NCBI RefSeq assembly: GCF_003574395.1
Contig: NZ_QMJY01000075.1
Location: 1-63,890, forward strand
Length of the DNA: 63,890 nt
Direction: 5' to 3'
Source: Tabrizicola thermarum
GTDB taxonomy: Bacteria; Pseudomonadota; Alphaproteobacteria; Rhodobacterales; Rhodobacteraceae
Every line of letters begins with the position of its first letter. Positions within the stretch are counted from its first letter, which is position 1. The position numbers were made by a program, and so were the translations under genes. Under the pieces are notes generated by a model. The model made no database searches, was not told where the DNA came from, and saw only the letters and a program-made list of their open reading frames with translations. This document shows, in pieces, positions 48,517 through 57,186 of this stretch.

Positions 48517-49362
48517 TCAGGCCTTTTCCTGCGCGTCGGTGCCGATCCTGTCCACCCGGCTTTGCAGCGACATCCGGCTCAGGCTTTCGAACGGCAGCTC
48601 CACGAAGGCCGCGATGCGCCGGCGCAGCGCCGCGTAGGTCTGGGCGAAGACCAGCGCCTTTTCGGCATCGGTGCCGGTGGCCTTCACCGGGTCGGGCAGG
48701 CCCCAGTGGCCGGTGATCGGCTGGCCCGGCCAGGGCGGGCATTCCTCGGCCGCCGCCGTGTCGCAGACGGTGAAGACGAAATCCATCACGATCGAATCCG
48801 GCTGCTGGAATTCGGAGATATGCTTCGATCGCAGGCCGGAGATGTCGTGCCCGTTGCGGCGCAGCACCTCAAGTGCGAAGGGGTTCAGCTCGGAACTGGG
48901 CCGGGTCCCGGCCGAGAAGGCCTGGAACCTGCCCTTGCCCAGATCGCGCAACAGGGCCTCGGCAAAGATCGACCGGGCCGAGTTGCCCGAGCAGATGAAA
49001 AGCACGTCGAAATCGGTATCGCGGGGGGGCATCGGTCGGTCCTTCCATGCAGGGATGAGGGGGGCCATCAGGTCCGGGCGGGCGCGGCCCAGGTCAAGCG
49101 CGAGATAGCCGATCAGCGCCTCGGTGGCGTCCAGATCGACGGCATAGAACAAGGACCGGCCCTGCCGCGCGGCCCGGATCAGGCCCGCATCCGCCAGGTC
49201 GGCCAGATAATGCGACAGGGTGTTCGCTTTCAGCCCCAGCGCCACGGCGATCTCGGTCGGTCGCACGCCCTGCGGCGCAAAGCGCATCAAGAGCCTGAAC
49301 ACGGCCAACCGACCGGGATGGCCAAGCGTCGCGAAGGCATGTGAGGCCGCTGGACTTTCCAT
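48517..49362 (-). CDS. arsRC: ArsR-type repressor fused to thioredoxin-coupled arsenate reductase
   Basis: 281 aa. Residues 5-100 are a winged HTH of ArsR type (LGHPGRLAVFRLLMRFAPQGVRPTEIAVALGLKANTLSHYLADL) with no cysteine at all. Residues 115-250 are a low-molecular-weight phosphatase-like ArsC: LFICSGNSARSIFAEALL (C124, CX5R) and VCDTAAAEECPP (C200, C208), the three redox cysteines expected of thioredoxin-linked arsenate reductase. The ATG lies inside a perfect 10-bp inverted repeat, probably its own operator. Arsenite made by ArsC would need an exporter such as Acr3, which is not in this operon. Confidence 0.9.
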   Translation of the reverse strand: MESPAASHAFATLGHPGRLAVFRLLMRFAPQGVRPTEIAVALGLKANTLSHYLADLADAGLIRAARQGRSLFYAVDLDATEALIGYLALDLGRARPDLMAPLIPAWKDRPMPPRDTDFDVLFICSGNSARSIFAEALLRDLGKGRFQAFSAGTRPSSELNPFALEVLRRNGHDISGLRSKHISEFQQPDSIVMDFVFTVCDTAAAEECPPWPGQPITGHWGLPDPVKATGTDAEKALVFAQTYAALRRRIAAFVELPFESLSRMSLQSRVDRIGTDAQEKA

Positions 49363-49386
49363 ATTTCCCGTTTATTGGAAATATGG
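49359..49386. promoter_or_regulatory. Perfect 10-bp inverted repeat overlapping the arsRC start, likely ArsR operator
   Basis: CCATATTTCC and GGAAATATGG flank an 8-base spacer. The arsRC start codon is embedded in the left arm, so protein bound here would block the transcription start or the 5' end of the message. The leader must be very short; GGGA four bases before ATG is the only ribosome site. Confidence 0.75.
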
Positions 49387-49477
49387 CGTCCGGTCCAATG
49401 AACCTTTCATGACAGCGCCCACTCGACAGCGCACGGCTACCGTGCGCCGGGCCTGGTTCGGACTGTCAGGAAAGGGA

Positions 49478-49553
49478 TGGTGGAGCAGAGGGGGATCGAA
49501 CCCCTGACCTTATCATTGCGAACGATACGCTCTCCCAACTGAGCTACTGCCCC
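49478..49553 (-). tRNA. tRNA-Ala, anticodon CGC
   Basis: 76 nt including CCA. Acceptor GGGGCAG pairs with CTGCTCC, the D arm is GCTC/GAGC, and the anticodon stem TATCG/TGATA has loop TTCGCAA with anticodon CGC (reads GCG). T arm GTTCGATCC. It differs from the GGC isoacceptor mainly in the anticodon arm and acceptor. Confidence 0.96.
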
Positions 49554-49627
49554 ATCCGCGACGCCGTATTCATCCGAAATCCGCAGGGGAGTCAAGCGGG
49601 GTCAGCGGGCGGCGTCAGCGGGCGGCG

Positions 49628-50071
49628 TCAGCGGGCGTGCTGGCGGACGAAGGCGACGATGTCGGCCGCGGGGCGCGCTCCGGCCAGACGGGCGATCTCG
49701 CGGCCGTCCCGGTAGAGGATCAGCGCGGGGATGCCCCGGATCCCGGCGCGGGCCGAGATCTGCGGATGATCCTCGGTGTTCAGCTTCATAAGCCGGGCCT
49801 CGGTCGCCAGGGTCTGGGCCGCCTTGGCGAATTCCGGCGCCATCATCCGGCAGGGCCCGCACCAGGGCGCCCAGTAGTCGATCAGGACAGGCAGGCTGTC
49901 GCCGCGCGTCACCTTGTCATGGGTGGCGGCGTCAAGTTCGGCGACCTTGCCATCCAGAAGAACGCTGCCGCAGACCCCGCATTTCGGGGCGTCGGACAGC
50001 CGGGACGCGGGGACGCGGTTGGTCTGGCCGCAGGCGGCGCAGGTCAGTTTCAGGGCATCGGTAACGGGCAT
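49628..50071 (-). CDS. trxC: Thioredoxin 2
   Basis: 147 aa from ATG 50071 (GAGGTG upstream); a GTG at 50083 is possible. The N-terminal zinc part has [13 protein letters not shown] and [10 protein letters not shown] (two CxxC pairs), followed by a thioredoxin fold with [20 protein letters not shown] (WCGPC) and the cis-Pro [12 protein letters not shown]. Reduces disulphides in the cytoplasm; it could supply electrons to the ArsC domain encoded 1 kb away, though they are separate transcription units. Confidence 0.95.
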   Translation of the reverse strand: MPVTDALKLTCAACGQTNRVPASRLSDAPKCGVCGSVLLDGKVAELDAATHDKVTRGDSLPVLIDYWAPWCGPCRMMAPEFAKAAQTLATEARLMKLNTEDHPQISARAGIRGIPALILYRDGREIARLAGARPAADIVAFVRQHAR

Positions 50072-50132
50072 CTGGCACCTCACATATCGTTTGCTTTGAA
50101 GATGTGAAGTCGTGGCCGGTTTCGCAAGGGTG

Positions 50133-50450
50133 TCAGAGAAAATCCTCTTCCTCGCCCGCCACGTCGATCCCCAGCGCGTCCAGACCGGCCTCGAGGTTCT
50201 CGGCCAGATGCGGCATCCCCATCAGGTAATCGGCCGTGGGCGTCGTCGCTTCGGCTGTGGCGGTGGCGACGGCCTCGCCGAAATCCTCGGGCTCGAAGGC
50301 GCCGCGACCGACCCAGGCGACAGCGGTCAGCTGCGCCTTCTCGTCGTCGTTCAGGGCATCGATGAAGGCATGCAGTTCCGCCGAACCGACATCGGCTTCC
50401 CGCGCCAGATAGATCACATGCACGACTTTCCGGGGGCTGATTTCCAGCAT
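50133..50450 (-). CDS. DUF3775 family protein
   Basis: 105 aa from ATG 50450, GGAAGG upstream. MLEISPRKVVHVIYLAREADVG, then LHAFIDALNDDEKAQLTAVAWVGRGAFEPEDF, and a C-terminal ADYLMGMPHLAENLEAGLDALGI followed by an acidic end EEEDFL. This pattern is the alphaproteobacterial DUF3775 family; the function is unknown. Soluble and acidic. It lies between trxC and azlD on the same strand. Confidence 0.8.
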   Translation of the reverse strand: MLEISPRKVVHVIYLAREADVGSAELHAFIDALNDDEKAQLTAVAWVGRGAFEPEDFGEAVATATAEATTPTADYLMGMPHLAENLEAGLDALGIDVAGEEEDFL

Positions 50451-50510
50451 GGCGGGCCTTCCTTCCTGCACGCATCGTCGCCCATGCCGCGCACCGGCGC
50501 AAGCCTTCCG

Positions 50511-50834
50511 TCAGCCCGTCAGCCAGACCGCCAGCCCGTGCACCAGCGCCCCCGCCAGCGTTGCCCCCACCACCGAGCGCCGGGCGGCATAGACCCCCAG
50601 CACCGCCAGCGTCCCCGCGATCACCGGCAGCAGAGCGCGAAGGTCCGGGGTCAGCGCGGGCAGGATCGCCGCGACGAACAGCGTGGCGATGGCGGCGGGG
50701 CCGGTGGCCGACAGGAACCGCTCCAGCCAGCCGCCCGGGGCCATCCGGTCGCTGCGGGTGATGACCGGCAGGGCCCGGAAGACCCAGTTCGCGGCCCCGG
50801 CCAGCAGGGCGACGGTCAGAAGGTCCCCGTTCAT
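50511..50834 (-). CDS. azlD: AzlD-family small subunit of branched-chain amino acid exporter
   Basis: 107 aa. Three or four hydrophobic helices (LTVALLAGAANWVFRALPVI, GPAAIATLFVAAILPAL, LLPVIAGTLAVLGVYAARRSVVGATLAGALVHGLAVWL). It starts inside the azlC stop (ATGA at 50831-50834), as in other azlCD pairs. The AzlCD complex exports branched-chain amino acids or analogues. Confidence 0.9.
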   Translation of the reverse strand: MNGDLLTVALLAGAANWVFRALPVITRSDRMAPGGWLERFLSATGPAAIATLFVAAILPALTPDLRALLPVIAGTLAVLGVYAARRSVVGATLAGALVHGLAVWLTG

Positions 50835-51517
50835 CGCCGCGCCATCCCGGCCAGCGCCCCGGCCAGCATCCCCAGCAGGATGCCGCTCGTCGCGCTGATC
50901 GCCAGTGTCGCGGCCACGGTCACCAGCCCCGCCACCGCGATGACCGGCACCTGCCTGCGGCCGAGGATCGACAAGAGCAGCGCCAGAAACAGCGCGGGCA
51001 GCATGAAGCCAAGCCCCGCACTGACGGCAGGCCAGGCCTCCAGCGCGCCGCCCCCCGCCAGCGCCCCGGCGACGGTGCCCAGAACCCAGGCCGCATAGGC
51101 GCCCAGGCCCAGGCCGAACATGTAGCCTTCCGAAAACCGCTGCCCCCGCGCCAGCGACCCCAGCGCCTGGCCGAAGACCTCATCCGTCAGGCCCCAGGCC
51201 CAGGCCCAGGCGTGGCGGGTGCTGGCCTTGTCCCCCGCCTCACGCATCAGGGCCGGGCCGTATAGGACATGCCGCAGGTTCATCGCGATCAGCGTGAAGG
51301 CCGAGATCAGGACCGGCGCACCCGAGGACAGAAGCGCCAGCGCCAGGAACTGCGACGCCCCGGCGTAGATGATCAGCGACAGGGCGAAGGCTTCGGTCGC
51401 GCTGAACCCGGCGCGGGTGGCGGCGACACCGAAGGAAAAGGCGATGGGCAGATAGCCCAGCACGATCGGCAGGCTGGCGGTCAGTCCGTCAAGAAACGGG
51501 GGGCGGGGCGGAGTCAT
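50831..51517 (-). CDS. azlC: AzlC-family branched-chain amino acid exporter large subunit
   Basis: 228 aa. Early conserved segment LPIVLGYLPIAFSFGVAATRAGFSATEAF, then SLIIYAGASQFLALALLSSG and LIAMNLRHVLYGPALMREAG, which mark the AzlC family, in about six to seven TM helices. It acts with AzlD, whose gene overlaps its stop. Regulation is not visible; the divergent neighbour is a secreted protein. Confidence 0.93.
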   Translation of the reverse strand: MTPPRPPFLDGLTASLPIVLGYLPIAFSFGVAATRAGFSATEAFALSLIIYAGASQFLALALLSSGAPVLISAFTLIAMNLRHVLYGPALMREAGDKASTRHAWAWAWGLTDEVFGQALGSLARGQRFSEGYMFGLGLGAYAAWVLGTVAGALAGGGALEAWPAVSAGLGFMLPALFLALLLSILGRRQVPVIAVAGLVTVAATLAISATSGILLGMLAGALAGMARR

Positions 51518-51654
51518 CGTCCGGCAGGGCTAGCGCGGGCGCGGGACATGGTCAATGTCGGGGTCAATCTCGGGCCGCCATTGCGGAAACCCTGACTTGC
51601 GTCGATGCCAAGGCCCCGGCATCCTGCCCGCAAAACCCCATTTCAGGACCAGAC

Positions 51655-52311
51655 ATGCGCCTTTCCCGTGTTGCCGCAGCCCTCGTCGTCACCAGCCTGT
51701 CCCCGGTCATGGCGCAGGTGGCGGAAATCCCCGGCTCTCGGTTCGAGGCCGGAAACTGGGTCGGCGGCGCCTATGCCGACAATGCCGGGGCGTTTTCCTA
51801 TTGCTATACCACCGTCAGCTACATGGACGGCCGGATCCTGTGGCTGGGGCTTTATCCGAACGACACCCTGTCGATTCTCATGTCGCAACCGGACGTGAAG
51901 TTCACTCCGGGCGACAAGTTCGAGCTTTGGGTGATGATGGAAACCGGCCTGCCTGCCATCGGCAACGGCGAGGCCTGGGACGCGGATTACGCCGGGATCA
52001 CCTATACCGGGATCGCGCCCACGGTCGATTTCCTGAACAGCGGGCGCTACCTGCGGATGCTGGGCATGGGGATCGACGAAGGGTTCGACGTCGACGGCAT
52101 CGGCCCGGCGCTGGTGCAGGCGCAGGATTGCGTTGCGCGGCACAGCGGCGCGGGCGGAGGCAAGGTGCTCGACTCGGCCCCGGGGACGAAGTCGCCGCCC
52201 AAGGTGCCCGACCTGACGCGGCCCAAGACCAGCGGCATCGGCGCGGGCGGCGGGCTTGGCACCCGTCCGGGCGGGGCGCTCGGGACCCCTGCGCCGAAGC
52301 CCCAGCCCTGA
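51655..52311 (+). CDS. Exported hypothetical protein with Pro/Gly-rich tail
   Basis: 218 aa. Signal peptide RLSRVAAALVVTSLSPVMAQ. The mature region (GSRFEAGNWVGGAYADNAGAFSYCYTTVSYMDGRILWLGLY..) resembles periplasmic proteins of unknown function that carry one cysteine pair (FSYCYTT, AQDCVAR). The last 55 residues are low-complexity (SGAGGGKVLDSAPGTKSPPKVPDLTRPKTSG..LGTPAPKPQP). No enzyme motif. It ends at a strong shared terminator with gcvP. Confidence 0.72.
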   Translation: MRLSRVAAALVVTSLSPVMAQVAEIPGSRFEAGNWVGGAYADNAGAFSYCYTTVSYMDGRILWLGLYPNDTLSILMSQPDVKFTPGDKFELWVMMETGLPAIGNGEAWDADYAGITYTGIAPTVDFLNSGRYLRMLGMGIDEGFDVDGIGPALVQAQDCVARHSGAGGGKVLDSAPGTKSPPKVPDLTRPKTSGIGAGGGLGTRPGGALGTPAPKPQP

Positions 52312-52347
52312 AAATGCGGCCCCCGGGGCGAACCGGGGGCCGCATTT
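52312..52347. terminator. Bidirectional 15-bp hairpin between the secreted-protein gene and gcvP
   Basis: AAATGCGGCCCCCGG and CCGGGGGCCGCATTT form a perfect 15-bp stem around GGCGAA, with A/T ends on both sides suited to termination from either strand. The plus-strand gene stops at 52311 and the minus-strand gcvP at 52394. Confidence 0.9.
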
Positions 52348-52393
52348 CCTTAGCAGGAAATCTGTCAGGATCCTTGCCTGAGGATTTCGGCTC

Positions 52394-55261
52394 CTACTCC
52401 GCCGCTTCGGCATAAGCCTCGACCGGCGGGCAGGTGCAGACAAGGTTCCGGTCGCCATAGACATTGTCCACCCGGCCGACCGGAGGCCAGTACTTGTCCA
52501 CCCGGAACGAGCCCGGCGGGAAGCAGCCCGTCTCGCGGCTGTATTTCCGGTCCCAGTCGCCGACCAGCGCCGCCACCGTGTGCGGGGCGTGGCGCAAGGG
52601 GCTGTCCTCGGCCGCGATCTCGCCCCGTTCCACCGCCCGGATCTCCTCGCGGATCGACAGAAGCGCGGTGATGAAGCGGTCGATCTCGGCCTTGGTCTCG
52701 GATTCCGTCGGCTCCACCATCAGCGTCCCCGCCACCGGCCAGCTCATCGTCGGCGCGTGGAACCCGTTGTCGATCAGGCGCTTGGCGATGTCGTCCACCG
52801 TGACGCCATGGTCGGCGAAGGGCCGGGTGTCCAGGATGCACTCATGCGCCACGCGCCCCTTGTTGCCCATGAACAGGATCGGATAGTGCCCCGAAAGCCG
52901 CGCCGCGATGTAGTTGGCGTTCAGGATCGCCACCCGAGTCGCCTGCGTGAGGCCAGGGCCCCCCATCATCAGGCAATAGGCCCAGGAGATGAGAAGGATC
53001 GACGCCGACCCGTAAGGCGCCGCCGAAACCGTCCCCTGATCGGTGCTTTTCAGCCCGCCGCCTTCGGGGTTGTCCGTCTCGGGGTGCCCCGGAAGATAGG
53101 GGGCCAGATGCGCCTTCACGCCGATCGGCCCCATGCCGGGACCGCCGCCGCCATGCGGGATGGCAAAGGTCTTGTGCAGGTTCAGGTGGCTGACATCCCC
53201 GCCGATCTCGCCCGGCTTCACGAGGCCCACCAGCGCGTTCATGTTCGCCCCGTCGATATAGACCTGCCCGCCATGGTCATGGGTGATCCGGCAGATCTCG
53301 CGCACCGTCTCCTCGAACACGCCATGCGTCGAGGGATAGGTGATCATGCAGGCCGCAAGCCTGTCGCCCGCCGCCTCGGCCTTCGCCCGGAAGTCCTCGA
53401 CATCCACATCGCCGTTCGCCGAGGCCTTGACCACCACGACCTCCATCCCCGCCATCTGCGCCGAGGCCGGGTTGGTGCCATGCGCCGAGGTCGGGATCAG
53501 GCAGACCTTGCGCTGATGGTCCCCGCGCGCGCGGTGATAGGCGAGGATGGTCAAGAGCCCCGCATATTCCCCCTGCGCGCCGCTGTTGGGCTGCATCGAC
53601 ATCGCGTCATAGCCGGTGATCTCGCACAGCTTGGCCGACAGGTCGCTGATCGCCTCCATGTAGCCCGCCGCCTGATCGCGCGGGGCAAAGGGATGCAGGC
53701 TGCCGAACTCCGGCCAGGTGATCGGCATCATCTCGGCCGCCGCGTTCAGCTTCATCGTGCAGGACCCCAAGGGGATCATCGCCCGGTCCAGCGCCAGGTC
53801 GCGGTCGGACAGGCGGCGCATGTAGCGCATCATCTCGGATTCCGCCCGGTTCATGTGAAAGACCGGATGGGTCAGGTAATCGGTCGTCCGCAGCATCTCT
53901 TCGGGGAAGCCCAGCGTCGCGCGGTGCGGCGGAACGCCCTCGATGCCGAAGGCCCGCAGGACCTTGATGAGCACACGTTCGTCCGTCGTCTCGTCCAGGC
54001 TGATGCCCACGCGGTTGTTGCCGATCTTGCGGAAGTTCAGGCCCTCGTTCCGCGCTGCGGCCAGGATGCCGGCCTGGCCCACGCCCACCTCGACCGTGAT
54101 CGTGTCGAAGAAGGCGCGCGGCGCAACCACCGCCCCCGCCGCCTTCAGGGCCCGCGCCAGCCGCTGGGTCAGGAAATGCACCCGTTCGGCGATCGCGCGC
54201 AGGCCCTTCGGGCCGTGGAACACGGCATACATGGACGCCATGACGGCCAGCAGCGCCTGCGCCGTGCAGACGTTACTGGTGGCCTTCTCGCGCCGGATAT
54301 GCTGCTCGCGGGTCTGAAGCGACAGCCGATAGGCCTTGTTCCCCTGCGCGTCGATGCTGACACCCACGATCCGCCCCGGCATCTGCCGCTTGTAGGCATC
54401 CTTCACCGCCATGAAGGCCGCATGCGGGCCGCCATAGCCCATCGGCACCCCGAACCTCTGCGCCGAACCCACCGCGATATCCGCCCCCATCGCGCCGGGT
54501 TCCTTCAACAGGCACAGCGCCAGGAGGTCCGTCGCCATGATCGCGATCGCCCCCGCCGCATGCAGACTGGCAATCCGCTGGGTGAAGTCGATCACATGGC
54601 CGTAGCTGGACGGATACTGGAAGATCGCGCCGAACACCTGCGACGGGTCCAGCTTGCGCACGTCATCCTCGATGATCTCGATGCCCAGAGGCAGCGCGCG
54701 GGTCTTGATGACGGCAATGGTCTGGGGATGGCAGAACCGGTCCACGAAGAAGGCCCGCGCCTTCGACTTCGCCACGCGTTCGGCCATGGTCATCGCTTCG
54801 GCCGCCGCCGTCGCCTCGTCCAGAAGGCTTGCGTTCGCCACGTCCAGCCCCGTCAGGTCGCAGACCATGGTCTGGAAATTCAGCAGCGCCTCCAGCCGCC
54901 CCTGCGCGATCTCGGGCTGATAGGGCGTGTAGGCCGTGTACCAGGCCGGGTTCTCCAGGATGTTGCGCTGGATCGCCGGGGGCGTCACTGTGCCGTAGTA
55001 ACCCTGCCCGATCAGGCTGGTCATCACCCGGTTCTTCGCCGCCACATCCTTCATCTTCGCCAAGAGCTCATGCTCGGCCAGGGGCGCCCAGCTCAGCGGC
55101 TGCGACTGGCGGATCGAGGGCGGCACGGTCTGGTCGATCAGCTCGTCCAGGGTCCGCACGCCGACGGCGGCCAGCATCTCCTCCATCTCCACCGGAGAGG
55201 GGCCGATGTGGCGGCGGTTGGCGAAGTCGTAGGGGTTGTAGTCGGTGGGCGTGAAGGTCAT
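52394..55261 (-). CDS. gcvP: Glycine dehydrogenase (decarboxylating), P protein
   Basis: 955 aa from ATG 55261. Single-chain P protein: N-terminal half with [15 protein letters not shown] and [21 protein letters not shown]-terminal half with the PLP lysine in [24 protein letters not shown] and [18 protein letters not shown]. Decarboxylates glycine and transfers the aminomethyl group to lipoyl-GcvH. Last gene of gcvT-gcvH-gcvP; three palindromes fill the gap to gcvH. Confidence 0.98.
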   Translation of the reverse strand: MTFTPTDYNPYDFANRRHIGPSPVEMEEMLAAVGVRTLDELIDQTVPPSIRQSQPLSWAPLAEHELLAKMKDVAAKNRVMTSLIGQGYYGTVTPPAIQRNILENPAWYTAYTPYQPEIAQGRLEALLNFQTMVCDLTGLDVANASLLDEATAAAEAMTMAERVAKSKARAFFVDRFCHPQTIAVIKTRALPLGIEIIEDDVRKLDPSQVFGAIFQYPSSYGHVIDFTQRIASLHAAGAIAIMATDLLALCLLKEPGAMGADIAVGSAQRFGVPMGYGGPHAAFMAVKDAYKRQMPGRIVGVSIDAQGNKAYRLSLQTREQHIRREKATSNVCTAQALLAVMASMYAVFHGPKGLRAIAERVHFLTQRLARALKAAGAVVAPRAFFDTITVEVGVGQAGILAAARNEGLNFRKIGNNRVGISLDETTDERVLIKVLRAFGIEGVPPHRATLGFPEEMLRTTDYLTHPVFHMNRAESEMMRYMRRLSDRDLALDRAMIPLGSCTMKLNAAAEMMPITWPEFGSLHPFAPRDQAAGYMEAISDLSAKLCEITGYDAMSMQPNSGAQGEYAGLLTILAYHRARGDHQRKVCLIPTSAHGTNPASAQMAGMEVVVVKASANGDVDVEDFRAKAEAAGDRLAACMITYPSTHGVFEETVREICRITHDHGGQVYIDGANMNALVGLVKPGEIGGDVSHLNLHKTFAIPHGGGGPGMGPIGVKAHLAPYLPGHPETDNPEGGGLKSTDQGTVSAAPYGSASILLISWAYCLMMGGPGLTQATRVAILNANYIAARLSGHYPILFMGNKGRVAHECILDTRPFADHGVTVDDIAKRLIDNGFHAPTMSWPVAGTLMVEPTESETKAEIDRFITALLSIREEIRAVERGEIAAEDSPLRHAPHTVAALVGDWDRKYSRETGCFPPGSFRVDKYWPPVGRVDNVYGDRNLVCTCPPVEAYAEAAE

Positions 55262-55287
55262 GGCGCATACCTTTGGCACGGGGCGGA

Positions 55288-55356
55288 CAAATCCCTTCCA
55301 GGGGATTTGCAATTTTCTTCGAAGAAAATTGCCCGGAATTTTCGAAAATTCCGGGC
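55288..55356. repeat. Triple palindrome cluster, locus B (gcvH-gcvP)
   Basis: Three abutting palindromes: 55288-55309 (22 bp, half CAAATCCC with centre TTCCAG), 55309-55332 (24 bp, half GCAATTTTCTTC) and 55331-55356 (26 bp, half GCCCGGAATTTTC). The last two are centred on TTCGAA and are perfect. They lie between gcvH and gcvP inside the operon. Confidence 0.85.
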
Positions 55357-55364
55357 GCGAGGGA

Positions 55365-55724
55365 TCAGCCGATCAGCTCCTGATATTCGTCCTCGTCCAT
55401 GAAATCGTCGAGCACGCTCAGGTCATCGACGCGCATCTTGAAGAACCAGGCGGCCCCGGTCGGGTCCTCGTTCACCAGGCCGGGGTTGTCCACCAGCTTG
55501 GTGTTCACCGCGACGATCTCGCCGTCGACGGGCGCCAGGATGTCCGAGGCCGCCTTCACGCTTTCGATCACGCAGACCTCGTCGCCCTCGGTCACCATGG
55601 TCTCGGTCTCGGGCAGTTCCACGAAGACCACGTCGCCCAACTGGGTCGCGGCGTGTTCGGTGATGCCGACGACCACGAGGTCCCCCTCGACGCGCAGCCA
55701 TTCGTGTTCCTTGGTGTATTTCAT
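55365..55724 (-). CDS. gcvH: Glycine cleavage system H protein
   Basis: 119 aa. Starts [21 protein letters not shown]; the lipoylated lysine is in [20 protein letters not shown], and the end is [29 protein letters not shown]. Carries the aminomethyl group on its lipoyl arm between P, T and L proteins. It is 8 bases past the gcvT stop, in the riboswitch-controlled operon. Confidence 0.98.
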   Translation of the reverse strand: MKYTKEHEWLRVEGDLVVVGITEHAATQLGDVVFVELPETETMVTEGDEVCVIESVKAASDILAPVDGEIVAVNTKLVDNPGLVNEDPTGAAWFFKMRVDDLSVLDDFMDEDEYQELIG

Positions 55725-55732
55725 GATCGTCC

Positions 55733-56854
55733 TCAGCGCTTGTAGGTTGTCGGTTGGAAGGGCATCGCGGTCACTGTAACGGGCAGACGCTTGCCGCGCA
55801 CCTCTCCCATCAGTTGCGTGCCGATGCTAGCATGGGCGCGGGCAACGTAACCCATGGAAATCGGTGCGTTGACCGAAGGCCCGAACCCGCCCGAGGTCAC
55901 CTGTCCGACCGGCGTCCCGTCCGGGGCGAAAAGCTCCACCCCCTCGCGCATCGGCGCTCGACCCTCGGGGCGCAGGCCCACGCGCAGCCGCTCCGGCCCC
56001 TCGGCCAGTTCGCGCAGGATCCGCGCGGCACCGGGAAAGCCGCCCGCGCGCGCGCCACCCGCCCGGCGGGCCTTCTGGATCGCCCAGGTCAGGTTCGCCT
56101 CGACCGGGCTGGTGGTGGTGTCGATGTCATGGCCGTAAAGGCACAGCCCCGCCTCAAGCCGCAGGCTGTCGCGCGCGCCCAGCCCGATCGGCGCCACGCC
56201 GGGCTGCGCCAGCAGACGCCGCGCAAAGCCTTCCGCCTCTGCCTCGGGGACCGAGACCTCGAACCCGTCCTCGCCGGTATAGCCCGACCGGCTGACCCAG
56301 ATGTCGCCGAAAATGCGATGATCCATGAACCGCAGCGCGGCGACCCCCGGCACCAGGGCCTCCAGCGCCGCCTCGGCCCCCGGCCCCTGCAGCGCCAGCA
56401 GCGCACGGTCGGTCACGGGCTCGACAGCTGCCCCCGGCATCCCCGCCACCATATGCGCGATGTCCGCCGCCTTGCAGGCCGCGTTCACCACCACATACAG
56501 ATGATCGCCCCGGCTGGTGAACATCAGGTCATCCTGGATCCCGCCCGCGTCGTTGGTGAACAACCCATAGCGCTGCCGACCCTCGGCCAGGCCCAGCACA
56601 TCCACCGGCATCAGCGCCTCGAAGGCACGCTTCAGGTCCTCCATCGACCCCTTGGGCCGCAGGATCACCTGCCCCATGTGGCTGACGTCGAACAGCCCCG
56701 CCGCCGCCCGCGTGTGCAGATGTTCCTTCAGCACGCCATCGGGGTATTGCACCGGCATCCGGTAGCCCGCGAAGGGCACCATCTTGCCACCCAGTTCTTC
56801 ATGCAGGGGCTCCAGCCCCAGGCGCAGAAGTTCCGGCTCCTCCAGATCGGCCAT
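55733..56854 (-). CDS. gcvT: Glycine cleavage aminomethyltransferase, T protein
   Basis: 373 aa from ATG 56854, with GGAGG 6 bases upstream; an ATG at 56866 is too close to any ribosome site. Conserved HEELGGKMVPFAGYRMPVQY, LFDVSHMGQ, DDLMFTSRGDHLYVVVNA, SRSGYTGEDGFEVSVPE and GLGARDSLRLEAGLCLYGHD. Moves the aminomethyl carbon from GcvH to tetrahydrofolate. First gene after the tandem glycine riboswitch. No L-protein gene is nearby. Confidence 0.97.
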   Translation of the reverse strand: MADLEEPELLRLGLEPLHEELGGKMVPFAGYRMPVQYPDGVLKEHLHTRAAAGLFDVSHMGQVILRPKGSMEDLKRAFEALMPVDVLGLAEGRQRYGLFTNDAGGIQDDLMFTSRGDHLYVVVNAACKAADIAHMVAGMPGAAVEPVTDRALLALQGPGAEAALEALVPGVAALRFMDHRIFGDIWVSRSGYTGEDGFEVSVPEAEAEGFARRLLAQPGVAPIGLGARDSLRLEAGLCLYGHDIDTTTSPVEANLTWAIQKARRAGGARAGGFPGAARILRELAEGPERLRVGLRPEGRAPMREGVELFAPDGTPVGQVTSGGFGPSVNAPISMGYVARAHASIGTQLMGEVRGKRLPVTVTAMPFQPTTYKR

Positions 56855-56914
56855 CGCCGCCTCCATCCCTGGCCGGAAAACGCACCGGCACCGTCAGGCG
56901 GACCAATCCCCGCC

Positions 56915-57105
56915 CCTCGATGCCCCCTCTGTCCCTGCACGTCGCGTGCGCCTGAGATCGTTATCCCTTCGGCGTCCCGGATTGTCCGGGAACTCTCCAG
57001 AGTCTGTCGTCAGAAACGGTCCTTGCGCCTGAGAGTTTACCGGGGCGGTTGCTCCTTCGGCACCTTTGGGCCTGTGCGGGCCCGCCGGATTCTCCCGAAC
57101 CTGAC
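56915..57105 (-). ncRNA. Tandem glycine riboswitch upstream of gcvT
   Basis: On the minus strand the first aptamer reads GGTTCGGGAGAATCCGG...GCCGAAGGAGCAACCGCCCC...CTCTCAGGCGCAAGGACCG...CTCTGGAGAG, followed at once by a second with GCCGAAGGGATAACGATCTCAGGCGCA...GGGACAGAGG. The GCCGAAGG(A/G)(G/A)(C/T)AA and CTCAGGC cores and the closing CTCTGGAGAG are the glycine-riboswitch hallmarks. It ends about 60 bases before gcvT, and high glycine would switch the cleavage operon on. Aptamer boundaries are approximate. Confidence 0.93.
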
Positions 57106-57186
57106 GCGGATTGCCTAGCGCAAAGCCACCCTCCCGGGCAAGAGAAATCCGGGATACGACGGTATGCCGCACAGGACACGCGGCGG

